DNA from: Spirochaetaceae bacterium
GTDB taxonomy: Bacteria; Spirochaetota; Spirochaetia; DSM-27196; PWMO01
Assembly (NCBI GenBank): GCA_007693945.1
Contig: RECP01000087.1
Span: 89,722 to 153,721 of the forward strand
DNA: 64,000 bases
Direction of reading: 5' to 3'
In this document: one piece after another, positions 35,084-42,417 of the stretch
Layout: each line of letters starts with the position of its first letter
Numbering within the stretch: position 1 is the stretch's first letter
Position numbers and translations under genes: made by a program
The notes under the pieces: model-generated
Told to the model about the DNA's origin: nothing
Seen by the model: only the letters and a program-made list of their open reading frames with translations
Database searches by the model: none

Positions 35084-35857
35084 ATGCTGAATCAGACCAA
35101 CAGCTGCTCTGAACGCACCGCCGGATGGCGGCGGTTCTACATCCGCTGGTCGGTGGTTGTGGCGCTTGCCGCGTGCGTAATCGCCGCGGCTGCAGTCGTC
35201 GGTGTCGATCGCGTGCCGTTGACGGCGACGGCGGCGCTATTCTCGTTGCTCAGTCTGTTGGTGCTCTACGCGGGAGGCGCTGGACTGCGTTCAACGTTCA
35301 GTCCCGCTGATCCGGTCAGTGCCTTGCGATCAGTTGTCGCCGGCGCGATTCTCATCCGGCTCGCCGTTTTGGCGTCCACGGGACAGGTCCTGGATGCGCG
35401 ACGACAGTGGGTGCTTTTCGGACTGCTTGTTCTGGCTGAGACCAGCGACCTGCTCGACGGCCACCTGGCTCGCAGGCGCGGCCCGACACAATTCGGCGCG
35501 GTGTGGGACATGGAAAACGATGTAGTGTTCACTTTTGCTCTGAGCTTTCTGGCTCACGTCTGGTTCGGCGTTCCAGCCTGGATCCTGGCTATTGGTCTGT
35601 TCCGCTACGTATACTTCCTGCTGTTCCGGTTCCCCGGCGATCCTGCCTGCTGTCCGCCAGGCTACAAGCAGTTTGCGAAATGGGTGTGCGCTATCGTGGT
35701 AATCGCGTTGATCGCCATGAGCACGCCGGTTCTTCCCGATCAACTGCGCGCCTACGTGGGAGGTATAGCGCTCGTGCTGCAGGCGACCTCGTTCGGCTGG
35801 GATCTGTCGCTGCACCTCCTGGCGGCCAAAACATCTTCGCCACCCGCTACACCGTAA
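35084..35857 (+). CDS. CDP-alcohol phosphatidyltransferase family protein
   Basis: This 257-residue membrane enzyme carries the full signature of its family, DG-x2-AR-x8-G-x3-D-x3-D, in DGHLARRRG...FGAVWDMEND (about residues 124-147). The four aspartates bind the metal and the CDP-alcohol. Six or so hydrophobic segments surround it. The family transfers a phosphoalcohol onto a lipid or other acceptor to make phospholipid head groups. The acceptor is not known here; the neighbouring methyltransferase, only four bases away and convergent, and an MFS exporter do not define it. The start has a promoter but no ribosome-binding site. Confidence 0.85.
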   Translation: MLNQTNSCSERTAGWRRFYIRWSVVVALAACVIAAAAVVGVDRVPLTATAALFSLLSLLVLYAGGAGLRSTFSPADPVSALRSVVAGAILIRLAVLASTGQVLDARRQWVLFGLLVLAETSDLLDGHLARRRGPTQFGAVWDMENDVVFTFALSFLAHVWFGVPAWILAIGLFRYVYFLLFRFPGDPACCPPGYKQFAKWVCAIVVIALIAMSTPVLPDQLRAYVGGIALVLQATSFGWDLSLHLLAAKTSSPPATP

Positions 35858-35861
35858 TCGG

Positions 35862-36740
35862 CTACTGCTTCCGGTAGACCAAAAACCGGTAGCCGATTGC
35901 GCCCGTAGCCAGAGCCTGCTGGAGAGCATTTCCGCCGCGCATATTGCCCCAGAACGGCAGGCTGGCAAAGCGGCAACCCGATAATCCGCTGCGGTCCAGC
36001 GCGTCGATCACCAGCCGGATCAGCCGATCGCGTGGTCGGTTGAGTTCCACCCACGGCGTCAGATCGATACTCTGCTGCAGTTCAAGACCGTGTGATGCGG
36101 CACAGCGGGAAATCTCGTCTACGGTCCAGAGCGTCGAAATTCTCCAACCGGCGGCAAATGTCCGTACCTGGGGATGCGCGCGGTACTGCCCGCCGGAGAT
36201 TATGTCATCGCAGATGACCAGCCGGCCTCCAGGGCACAAAGCATCAGCTGCGCCCGCAAGCAGCGTACGCGGATCCGTGGCATGGCCGAATGCCTCGATC
36301 ATGTAGATCAGCGACGGTGAACCGGCGGCGCTGGCCTTGAGCCTGCCGAGCGTTTCCGGTTTGCAGAAGTCACCGACCAGCACCGCCCAGTCGTCGGCCG
36401 GCAAAGCCGTGTTGCGAGACAGGAGACGCTGTGCGAGGGCTCGCTGCGTGCGACTGATTGTCACACCACGGTAACTAGCGCGCTTGCGCGCCGCGAGGTA
36501 GGCGATCGACGCGCCTACGCCACAGCCTAGATCCCACACGATCGGCGGCCGCCGGTTGTCGATCGCGTGCCGCAGGATCAATTCATGTACGTGGTGCACC
36601 GCTTCGCGACGGGTGGTCACCCCGGGGGCCCACACCGCCCGATGGATGGTCGCGGATGACCCTCGCAGTCCGCAGCGCAGAAATCGTTGCGTGTTGCGGT
36701 CGTAGTAGTGATCAACACGTGCTTCGTGCCGGCTCTTCAT
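35862..36740 (-). CDS. SAM-dependent class I methyltransferase
   Basis: This 292-residue soluble enzyme has the SAM-binding motif VWDLGCGVGASIAYLA at about residues 68-83, then GVTISRTQRALAQRL, a pattern shared with small-molecule C- and O-methyltransferases such as tocopherol and cyclopropane-lipid types, DFCKPE at motif II-III and GGRLVICDD at motif IV. HHVHELILRHAID before motif I fits that group. The substrate is unknown. It is divergent from the MFS exporter over 38 bases that contain a 19-bp palindrome, which suggests the two are regulated together. Confidence 0.85.
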   Translation of the reverse strand: MKSRHEARVDHYYDRNTQRFLRCGLRGSSATIHRAVWAPGVTTRREAVHHVHELILRHAIDNRRPPIVWDLGCGVGASIAYLAARKRASYRGVTISRTQRALAQRLLSRNTALPADDWAVLVGDFCKPETLGRLKASAAGSPSLIYMIEAFGHATDPRTLLAGAADALCPGGRLVICDDIISGGQYRAHPQVRTFAAGWRISTLWTVDEISRCAASHGLELQQSIDLTPWVELNRPRDRLIRLVIDALDRSGLSGCRFASLPFWGNMRGGNALQQALATGAIGYRFLVYRKQ

Positions 36741-36755
36741 GTTCCATTGCCTGCA

Positions 36756-36774
36756 CTCAATATCGTATATTGAG
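36756..36774. promoter_or_regulatory. 19-bp perfect palindrome in the methyltransferase/MFS divergent region
   Basis: CTCAATAT at 36756-36763 and ATATTGAG at 36767-36774 are exact inverted repeats around CGT. The site overlaps the -10-like TATATT at 36766-36771 that lies eight bases before the MFS start codon, and it is 16 bases upstream of the methyltransferase start. A dimeric repressor here would block both genes. Confidence 0.6.
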
Positions 36775-36778
36775 GCCG

Positions 36779-38056
36779 ATGGAACAACAACAGCCGGCTG
36801 ACCGGGAGCCGCAGCCTGTCAACGGTGGCGCCGGCACGCGGGTATGGCGCAATTTCTGCTTGCTGCTGGCGGGAAACCTCGTGTCGGTGCTCGGCAGCAG
36901 CGTCTATCTGATTGTAATTGTGCTCTACCTGAAAGACGAGACCGGTTCGGCGGCGATGCTCGGTCTGTACAACTTCATGGCGCTCTTGCCACCGGTTGTT
37001 CTGGGGCCGTTTGCCGGAGCGCTGGTCGACCGCTGGTCGCGGCGCAACGTGTTAGTTGTCAGTGACGCCGTGCGAGGTGCGCTGATGTTGCTGCTGGCCG
37101 GATTTGCGTTGCTTCCGTCCGGCATACAGCTGGCACACATACTGGTCATTACTGCCGTGGCCGGTGTGGCCCACGCGTTCTTTCTTCCCGCGGTGCAGAC
37201 TATTGTTCCCGAAATTGTCCCTGCCTCACGCCTCAAGCGCGCGCACTCTCTGCGCGCGGGAGGATCACAAATCAGCAATGTGTGCGGCAACGCGCTTGGA
37301 GGAGTGGTATACGTTGCGTTCGGCCTTGTGCCGGTCCTGATTGCCAACGGCGTGTCGTTCCTGCTGTCCGCCGTGCAGGAGAGCTGGATCCGGTATCCGC
37401 ACGCGGCGGCCGTTCTTCGATCGAACGCCGGCCGCGACAGGGGGCGGGTGGTGGCTGAGACCGCCGCGGGGCTGCGTTACATCACACGCCGGCGCGGATT
37501 GCGCGCAATGCTGGTGGCCAACTCGGCTGTGTTTCTGCTCTCGCCGCCCCTGCTGCTTGTGCTGCCGTTTGTGGTTGAGGATGTGCTTCAGTTGCCGACC
37601 GCCTGGGTCGGGTTCTATTTCGCGGCCATGCTCGTGGGGGGCATAATGGCCTACACTGTCTGGGCGGTGGTGCCCCTTGGAGGACGCGGTGACAGGCGCG
37701 TACTGGTCGGCAGCTTTTTCTGCCTGTCTACGGCCGTACTGGTCTCCGGCCTGTGGCTTGAGCCGGCAGTCTTGTTGGCTACGTTCTTTGTCTGCGGCGC
37801 TGCAATTGCGTCGGTCAACCTGGTGATTGTCACCAGTGTGCAGCGACTGGTACCGCACAATCGTCGAGCACGCGTATTTTCTCTGATTGAGTCAGCAGGA
37901 GCTCTGAGTGCCCCGTTTGCCTACGCTTTCAGCGGCCTGCTGATCGACCTGCTGCTGCAGGACATTGCGCTGATCTTCTTTATCTCGGCGGCGGTCGTGC
38001 TGACAATTGCCGTGATAATGCTGCGTAGTACCGGTCTGCGACGCCTGTTGGACTGA
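36779..38056 (+). CDS. MFS-family efflux transporter
   Basis: This 425-residue protein has twelve hydrophobic segments in two halves. The first loop motif is GALVDRWSRRNVLVVSD (the MFS motif A pattern DRxxRR), and the second-half loop is GGRGDRRVLVG. LVSVLGSSVYLIVIVLYLKDETGSA is typical of the MFS_3/EntS-like drug or metabolite exporters. ATG 36779 follows TGAGG and a TATATT box; the leader is almost absent. The gene is divergent from the methyltransferase, so it may export the methylated product. A hairpin lies 35 bases downstream. Confidence 0.9.
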   Translation: MEQQQPADREPQPVNGGAGTRVWRNFCLLLAGNLVSVLGSSVYLIVIVLYLKDETGSAAMLGLYNFMALLPPVVLGPFAGALVDRWSRRNVLVVSDAVRGALMLLLAGFALLPSGIQLAHILVITAVAGVAHAFFLPAVQTIVPEIVPASRLKRAHSLRAGGSQISNVCGNALGGVVYVAFGLVPVLIANGVSFLLSAVQESWIRYPHAAAVLRSNAGRDRGRVVAETAAGLRYITRRRGLRAMLVANSAVFLLSPPLLLVLPFVVEDVLQLPTAWVGFYFAAMLVGGIMAYTVWAVVPLGGRGDRRVLVGSFFCLSTAVLVSGLWLEPAVLLATFFVCGAAIASVNLVIVTSVQRLVPHNRRARVFSLIESAGALSAPFAYAFSGLLIDLLLQDIALIFFISAAVVLTIAVIMLRSTGLRRLLD

Positions 38057-38090
38057 GCGGGGCAGCGCATCGGGAAGCAGGCACAAAGAA

Positions 38091-38115
38091 GGGCGATTCC
38101 GTCCCGGAATCGCCC
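38091..38115. terminator. Bidirectional terminator between the MFS gene and dps
   Basis: GGGCGATTCCG at 38091-38101 and CGGAATCGCCC at 38105-38115 form a perfect 11-bp stem with a 3-base loop. On the minus strand it is followed by TTCTTTG, a modest T tract that suits dps termination; on the plus strand the flank is TCTGAAG. It lies between convergent genes and should serve both. Confidence 0.75.
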
Positions 38116-38153
38116 TCTGAAGACCCGGCCTTTGCCGCATGCGGTGTGCCTCC

Positions 38154-38648
38154 TCAGGAATTGTAAGCGGTCAGCATCCAGATAGTCTTTTCCTTGTCCT
38201 TGAGCATTCCAACCGCATCGTCGGCGGTACCTTCGTCTCCGTGACCGCCTGCCAGCTCGATGGTTTCACGCAAACTGTGAGCCAGATGCTGGTAGTCCTT
38301 CAGCAGGATGTCAACCAGCTCTTTGCCGGAGTAGCTGCGACTGGCCTCCTCGTGCAGGCTGGCGGCCTTGGTGTAGTCAGCCAACGACGCCAACGGACGA
38401 TGTCCCAGTTTGAGGACGCGTTCCGCGACTTCATCAATCTCAGCATGGACCGCATCGTAGAGCGTCTCCAGTACCTCGTGCAGGGTGTAAAACGCGGGCC
38501 CTTCCACGTTCCAGTGAAAGTTGTGCAGCTTGGTGTAGATTACGTGCAGGTCGGCGAGGTAGCCGTTCAGTGATTTGCAGACTGCCTCGGTTGCCGCTGC
38601 ATCCAGGCCAACATCAGTCCTGGTCTTTTCTCCGCTTGTTGCCGTCAT
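38154..38648 (-). CDS. dps: Dps-family DNA-binding ferritin-like protein
   Basis: Dps forms a 12-subunit shell that oxidises ferrous iron with peroxide and stores it, protecting DNA. The 164-residue product has the ferroxidase residues spread over HNFHWNVEGPAF (His), LHEVLETLYDAVHAEIDEVAERV (Asp and Glu), which together form the inter-subunit site. DLHVIYTKLHNFHW is the family opening. The start ATG has GGAGGG upstream; an earlier start would cover the operator. A PerR-like palindrome and a TATACA box precede it, and perR is directly upstream on the same strand. Confidence 0.92.
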   Translation of the reverse strand: MTATSGEKTRTDVGLDAAATEAVCKSLNGYLADLHVIYTKLHNFHWNVEGPAFYTLHEVLETLYDAVHAEIDEVAERVLKLGHRPLASLADYTKAASLHEEASRSYSGKELVDILLKDYQHLAHSLRETIELAGGHGDEGTADDAVGMLKDKEKTIWMLTAYNS

Positions 38649-38666
38649 GGGAAACCCTCCTCGGTT

Positions 38667-38693
38667 TGTATAGAAACAATAATCGGAATTATT
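38667..38693 (-). promoter_or_regulatory. dps promoter with PerR/Fur-like operator
   Basis: AATAAT at 38678-38683 and ATTATT at 38688-38693 form a perfect inverted repeat with a CGGA spacer (AT-rich, 6-4-6), in the style of PerR/Fur boxes. On the minus strand the -10 box TATACA (38672-38667) lies just downstream, so a bound dimer would cover the spacer and -35 region and repress dps until peroxide inactivates the repressor. Confidence 0.65.
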
Positions 38694-38725
38694 ACGATTA
38701 ATGGTACTCAATACCAGACACTGCG

Positions 38726-39121
38726 TCAAGCCGAAGCCCGACACTGTTCGCATTCACCATACAACTCGATACGATGACCGGTTACGCGGTTCCCGGTCTG
38801 TTTGAGCACGGCACGCTGGAACTCCTCGGTTTCCGGTACGTCGAGGTCAAAGATACGGCCGCAGCTGCGACAGACAAAGTGAACATGATCGCCGCGGTTG
38901 ATCTCGAACCGGTCAAACGTACTGCCGGAATCGAGCTTGCGAACCTTTCCGCTTTCCACCAGGATGCCGAGATTGCGGTACACGGTTCCGAGACTGAGTC
39001 TGGGAAACTCATCCCGGAGATTGTCGTACAGCCATGCGGCGGTGGGATGCTGCTCGGTCCGCCGGAGTAACTCCAGGATGCGTTCCCGCTGCCGGCTGCG
39101 GCGGAGCTTTTTCTCGGTCAT
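38726..39121 (-). CDS. perR: PerR-type peroxide-responsive Fur-family repressor
   Basis: This 131-residue Fur-family protein has an N-terminal winged helix (RRSRQRERILELLRRTEQHPTA, then SLGTVYRNLGIL) and a metal-binding dimerisation domain. Two CxxC pairs (CRSC and CEQC) should hold structural zinc. The regulatory-site ligands HPTA, FDRFE, DHVHF and the Asp in RIFDL match B. subtilis PerR, where that last residue is Asp; Fur usually has Glu. This favours peroxide sensing over iron sensing. AGGA precedes the ATG. The gene has a TTGACC-17-TATCTT promoter with a palindrome just downstream of it, consistent with autoregulation, and dps follows 77 bases after its stop. Confidence 0.83.
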   Translation of the reverse strand: MTEKKLRRSRQRERILELLRRTEQHPTAAWLYDNLRDEFPRLSLGTVYRNLGILVESGKVRKLDSGSTFDRFEINRGDHVHFVCRSCGRIFDLDVPETEEFQRAVLKQTGNRVTGHRIELYGECEQCRASA

Positions 39122-39129
39122 ATGCTTCC

Positions 39130-39150
39130 TGATAATAGGAACGGTTATCA
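39130..39150 (-). promoter_or_regulatory. PerR/Fur-like operator at the perR start
   Basis: TGATAA at 39130-39135 and TTATCA at 39145-39150 are exact inverted repeats with a 9-base spacer. The site lies between the perR -10 box and the start codon, so the repressor probably controls its own gene. It shares the AT-rich half-site style of the dps operator but not its exact sequence. Confidence 0.6.
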
Positions 39151-39152
39151 TT

Positions 39153-39181
39153 AAGATAGTCGGATGAGTCGCCCGGGTCAA
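39153..39181 (-). promoter_or_regulatory. perR promoter
   Basis: Read on the minus strand, TTGACC (39181-39176) and TATCTT (39158-39153) are 17 bases apart. The predicted start near 39146 falls inside the palindrome at 39130-39150. Confidence 0.6.
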
Positions 39182-39212
39182 CCGGACCTGCCGCGTTTCG
39201 GAGGCCGGGCCG

Positions 39213-40211
39213 CTACCAGACAATCAGATTGCCGCCGTAGGTCAGTCCGCTGCCGAAACCAACGGTAATGACGGTCTGTCCGCGAGCGATTGCACCGTTG
39301 CGCGACATCTCATCGAGGGCAATTGGAATTGAAGCAGCAGAGGTGTTGGCATACTCGGCTATGTTGGTGTAGAACCGGGCAGGATCGAACCCGGCCCGCC
39401 TGGCGGCCGCGTCAATGATGCGCACGTTGGCCTGGTGCGGTACTACCCAGTCGATATCGTCAAAACTGAGCCCATTCCGCTGAAGCAGAGTTTGTATGGT
39501 TTCGACAATCGCCGCCACAGCAAAATTGTACACCCTGCGCCCGTCCATCGAAAGATAGCAGCCGGGCGTGGTCGGCTGGTCGGCGGCCAGCGGGTTGCGG
39601 CTGCCGCCGGTCAGGCGAGCTAGCGCCTCGGCACCCTGGCCCCGAGAGTAGAGCGCGCCGTCGATGATGCGGCTGCCGGCCGCTGTTTGCCCGGCGGCAA
39701 TCACGGCCGCCCCCGCACCGTCACCAAACAGAACGCAGCTGTTGCGGTCTTTCCAGTTGATGATCTGGCTGTAGACCTCGCTGCCGATCAGCAGAACGGT
39801 GTCCGCCGATCCCGACTCGATGAAGGCTCGCGCTGTCTGCAGCCCGTACACAAAGCCGGTACAGGCGGCCACCAGGTCCATTGCGGCCGCGTTGACTGCC
39901 TCGAGTCGATCCTGCACGATGCATGCGGTAGCCGGCAGGCCGGGATAGTCGGGCGTTGATGTTGCCAGCAGAATAAGGTCAATCTGGCCGGCTTCAACCC
40001 CGGCACCCTGCAACGCGGCCCGGGCGGCTTCCACCGCCAGATCGGACGCGGCAACGCCCTGATCGGCGATGTGGCGGTAGCGAATTCCGGTGTGTGAGTA
40101 AATCCACTCATCGGAAGTATCCACTATCTGCGCCAGCTCGTCGTTTGACATTCGGCGCGGTGGAACGTAAGCGCCGGTTGAGCGCACATAAGCCTGCGTC
40201 TGTTGTTTCAT
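39213..40211 (-). CDS. fabH: 3-oxoacyl-ACP synthase III
   Basis: FabH starts fatty acid synthesis by condensing acetyl-CoA (or a branched acyl-CoA) with malonyl-ACP. The 332-residue product has the catalytic Cys in DLVAACTGFVYGL, His in VVPHQANVRI and Asn in EYANTSAASIP, so the triad is complete. The N-terminal GAYVPPRRMSND and EWIYSHTGIRYRHIA are characteristic. The gene is divergent from fabD-fabG-fabF, separated by a 449-base region that holds a dispersed repeat; in many bacteria fabH lies in the same run as these genes, so an inversion may have split the cluster. Confidence 0.95.
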   Translation of the reverse strand: MKQQTQAYVRSTGAYVPPRRMSNDELAQIVDTSDEWIYSHTGIRYRHIADQGVAASDLAVEAARAALQGAGVEAGQIDLILLATSTPDYPGLPATACIVQDRLEAVNAAAMDLVAACTGFVYGLQTARAFIESGSADTVLLIGSEVYSQIINWKDRNSCVLFGDGAGAAVIAAGQTAAGSRIIDGALYSRGQGAEALARLTGGSRNPLAADQPTTPGCYLSMDGRRVYNFAVAAIVETIQTLLQRNGLSFDDIDWVVPHQANVRIIDAAARRAGFDPARFYTNIAEYANTSAASIPIALDEMSRNGAIARGQTVITVGFGSGLTYGGNLIVW

Positions 40212-40261
40212 GCGAGTTGCGCCATTTTAGTTGAGTGTCTGCGGCCGGTCAATACAGCGGC

Positions 40262-40523
40262 GTGCCGCACCAGCAATTTTGGCCGTACGGGATCGGTTGG
40301 CATGGAGCTCCTGCGCGCCTGCCTCGAGAGCACCCCCGCTCACTTGTCCTCGCACAGGTCGCGGAGACGTTCGCGGGGGCGCTCTGGGGCGCGGCGCAGC
40401 GGAATTCATCTGCCAACCGACCCCGTGCACCATATGGCGACGGCTGCCGCTCGCTTTGGGGGTAAGGACAACGACGGCGCGTGCGGCGCCGTACGGCCAA
40501 AACGAGAATTGCTGGTGCCGCAC
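40262..40523. repeat. MITE-like dispersed repeat, copy 1
   Basis: This 262-bp element fills most of the gene-free region 40212-40660. It is bounded by terminal inverted repeats of about 29-35 bases, GTGCCGCACCAGCAATT then TTGGCCGTACGG at 40262-40290, and their complement at 40489-40523 with one mismatch and a 6-base gap. An inner inverted repeat, TCGGTTGGCA at 40293-40302 and TGCCAACCGA at 40411-40420, encloses a 108-base loop. The body matches a second copy at the window's right edge at roughly nine bases in ten. No transposase is encoded, so it resembles a non-autonomous element. The reading frames over it are Arg/Ala/Pro-rich and look spurious. Confidence 0.75.
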
Positions 40524-40550
40524 AGGCATTCGAATCTGGACCACCGACCC

Positions 40551-40574
40551 ACTCCGTGCAGACAAACACGGAGT
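40551..40574 (+). other. Hairpin upstream of the fabD promoter
   Basis: ACTCCGTG at 40551-40558 and CACGGAGT at 40567-40574 form a perfect 8-bp stem with an 8-base loop. It lies just after the repeat and about 34 bases before the fabD -35 box. It could end transcription from the repeat or serve as a protein site; no T tract follows. Confidence 0.4.
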
Positions 40575-40607
40575 CTGAGCGCCAACCGTTGTCGGTCGGC
40601 GACCGAC

Positions 40608-40635
40608 TTGACAGCGCTGAAAGGCGTGTGATAAC
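40608..40635 (+). promoter_or_regulatory. Promoter for the fabD operon
   Basis: TTGACA at 40608-40613 is followed after 16 bases by GATAAC at 40630-40635. The predicted start near 40642 leaves an 18-base leader with CGGGAGGA before the fabD ATG. Confidence 0.6.
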
Positions 40636-40660
40636 GTCCGATAGCTCGGGAGGATTTCGC

Positions 40661-41632
40661 ATGCGATATAGCTTTCTGTTTCCCGGCCAGGGAGCGCAGG
40701 CTCCCGGTATGGGCAAGGATCTCTTTGACCGTTCCGAAGATGTGCGCGGGCTCTTCCGTCTGGCTACCGAGAGTTGTGGATTTGATGTAGCGGCGCTGGT
40801 GTTCGATGGAACCGAAGACGACCTCAAGAAGACCGACAATACGCAGATCGCGATTACGGTAACCAATCTGGCGGCAGCTACGGTATTGCGCGAGTTCGGG
40901 ATCGAGAGTGATCGGCTGGCCGGATTCAGTCTCGGAGAGTACGCGGCACTGGTCGAGGCTGGTGTGCTCGATCTCCAAACGGTGTTTCCGGTGGTCCGGC
41001 TTCGCGGGCAGGTGATGGAACAGGCCAGTCGCGCTCTCGACACTGAGGCCGGGCCGGCCGGAATGACTGCGGTGCTCGGGCTTGACTACCAGACGGTGAA
41101 TTCGGTGCTTGAGCAGGTACCGGACGCTTATCCGGGAATCCATAACAGTCCCGCCCAGACGGTTGTCTCAGGGACCGCCGAGGCTCTGACGGCGGCCGAG
41201 GAAGCGCTCAAACAGGCCGGCGCACGCCGCGTGATTCGGCTGAAGGTTTCCGGCCCGTTTCACTGCCCGCTGATGAGTAAGGCAAGAGACGAGCTGGAGA
41301 AAGCGCTGGCCGGGATTGATTTCAAGGATCCGTGCAAGCCGATCTATTCCAACGTCACCGCAAAAGCGGTAGAATCGGGCTTGCAGCTCAAGCGGTTCTG
41401 CGTTGAGCAGCTGGTAGCTCCCGTGCTTTGGGTAGCCACGATGGATCAGATGGTAGCTGACGGTGTAGCCGGGTTTCTGGAAGTTGGGCCCGGAACGGTG
41501 CTCGGCGGTTTGTGGAACGCGTGGCTCAAGGCCAATACCGGCGTGATGTTGCAGTGCACGCCGGCGGGAACCCTGGAGCAGATCGAGGCGCTGGATACGG
41601 TTGAGAAGAGCCGTTCGGTGGTCTCGCCCTGA
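40661..41632 (+). CDS. fabD: Malonyl-CoA:ACP transacylase
   Basis: FabD loads malonate from CoA onto acyl carrier protein. The 323 residues contain FPGQGAQAPGMG at the start, the nucleophile elbow AGFSLGEYAAL (GxSxG) and the catalytic His in SGPFHCPLM. Gln in GQGAQ forms the oxyanion hole. The usual Arg that binds the malonyl carboxylate is probably in VRLRGQVM. The ATG at 40661 has CGGGAGGA upstream and lies after a good promoter; earlier codons belong to the repeat. It heads fabD-fabG-fabF; acpP, often next in such clusters, is absent. Confidence 0.95.
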   Translation: MRYSFLFPGQGAQAPGMGKDLFDRSEDVRGLFRLATESCGFDVAALVFDGTEDDLKKTDNTQIAITVTNLAAATVLREFGIESDRLAGFSLGEYAALVEAGVLDLQTVFPVVRLRGQVMEQASRALDTEAGPAGMTAVLGLDYQTVNSVLEQVPDAYPGIHNSPAQTVVSGTAEALTAAEEALKQAGARRVIRLKVSGPFHCPLMSKARDELEKALAGIDFKDPCKPIYSNVTAKAVESGLQLKRFCVEQLVAPVLWVATMDQMVADGVAGFLEVGPGTVLGGLWNAWLKANTGVMLQCTPAGTLEQIEALDTVEKSRSVVSP

Positions 41633-41672
41633 TACCGCGGCCGGTAATCGATCGTACCAAGGAGAGTACACA

Positions 41673-42416
41673 GTGTTGGTAGAAGGCAATAAGGCACTTG
41701 TCACCGGGGGGTCTCGCGGCATCGGGCGGGAAATCGTTCTCAAGCTGTTGCAGAACGGGGCATCGGTATACTACATCGATCTCAATCCGGGAGACTCGCT
41801 TGAAGAGTATCGCGCCATAGCGGACAGCCATGGTCAGCAGGTTGTCTACAAGGAAGGCAACGTTGCCGACGAACAGACGATTACGGCAACCACCGAGGAG
41901 ATCCTGGAAGAGAGCGGTGGAATCGATATCCTGGTGAACAACGCCGGCATAACGCGTGATGGTCTCATATTCCGCATGACGGCGCAGGACTGGAGCGACG
42001 TGCTGACCATCAACCTGACCAGTGCGTTCTACATCTCCAAGGTCGTCAGCCGCAGTATGATCAAGCAACGCTCGGGATCGATCATCAATGTGGCCTCGAT
42101 TGTGGGGGTGATCGGCAACGGGGGCCAGACCAACTACTCGGCATCCAAAGCCGGGTTGATCGGATTCACCAAGAGCCTGGCGCGTGAGGTGGCCGCCCGC
42201 AACGTGCGGGTGAACGCCATTGCCCCGGGGTTCATCAACACCCGCATGACCGAGGTGCTCACCGAGGAGCAGCGTAACCAGCTGAAGGCCCAGATACCGA
42301 TGGCCCGCATCGGTGAGCCGGAAGAGGTGGCCAAAGTGGTGCTCTTTCTGGCGTCCGATCTTGCCTCCTACGTGACCGGACAGGTTGTGAACATTGCCGG
42401 CGGAATGGGGATGTAG
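41673..42416 (+). CDS. fabG: 3-oxoacyl-ACP reductase
   Basis: FabG reduces the 3-ketoacyl-ACP with NADPH. The 247-residue product is a short-chain dehydrogenase with the cofactor loop TGGSRGIG, NNAG, the Ser-Tyr-Lys catalytic set (NVASIVG and YSASKAG) and the FabG-type C-terminus (ITGQVVNIAGGMGM-like, here SYVTGQVVNIAGGMGM). The start is GTG with AAGGAGAG upstream (TTG 41676 is an alternative). It lies 40 bases after fabD, and fabF starts one base after its stop. Confidence 0.95.
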   Translation: MLVEGNKALVTGGSRGIGREIVLKLLQNGASVYYIDLNPGDSLEEYRAIADSHGQQVVYKEGNVADEQTITATTEEILEESGGIDILVNNAGITRDGLIFRMTAQDWSDVLTINLTSAFYISKVVSRSMIKQRSGSIINVASIVGVIGNGGQTNYSASKAGLIGFTKSLAREVAARNVRVNAIAPGFINTRMTEVLTEEQRNQLKAQIPMARIGEPEEVAKVVLFLASDLASYVTGQVVNIAGGMGM

Positions 42417-42417
42417 A

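Noticed and set aside
40520..40560. tRNA-like 3' end (ATTCGAAT followed by a CACC-like end on the minus strand)
   Set aside because: The bases flanking TTCGAAT do not pair into a T stem and no acceptor stem or anticodon arm is present.
40227..40565. Arg/Ala/Pro-rich frames across the dispersed repeat (also 63767-63995)
   Set aside because: Both copies share the nucleotide sequence rather than a conserved protein, with inverted repeats throughout; coding is unlikely.
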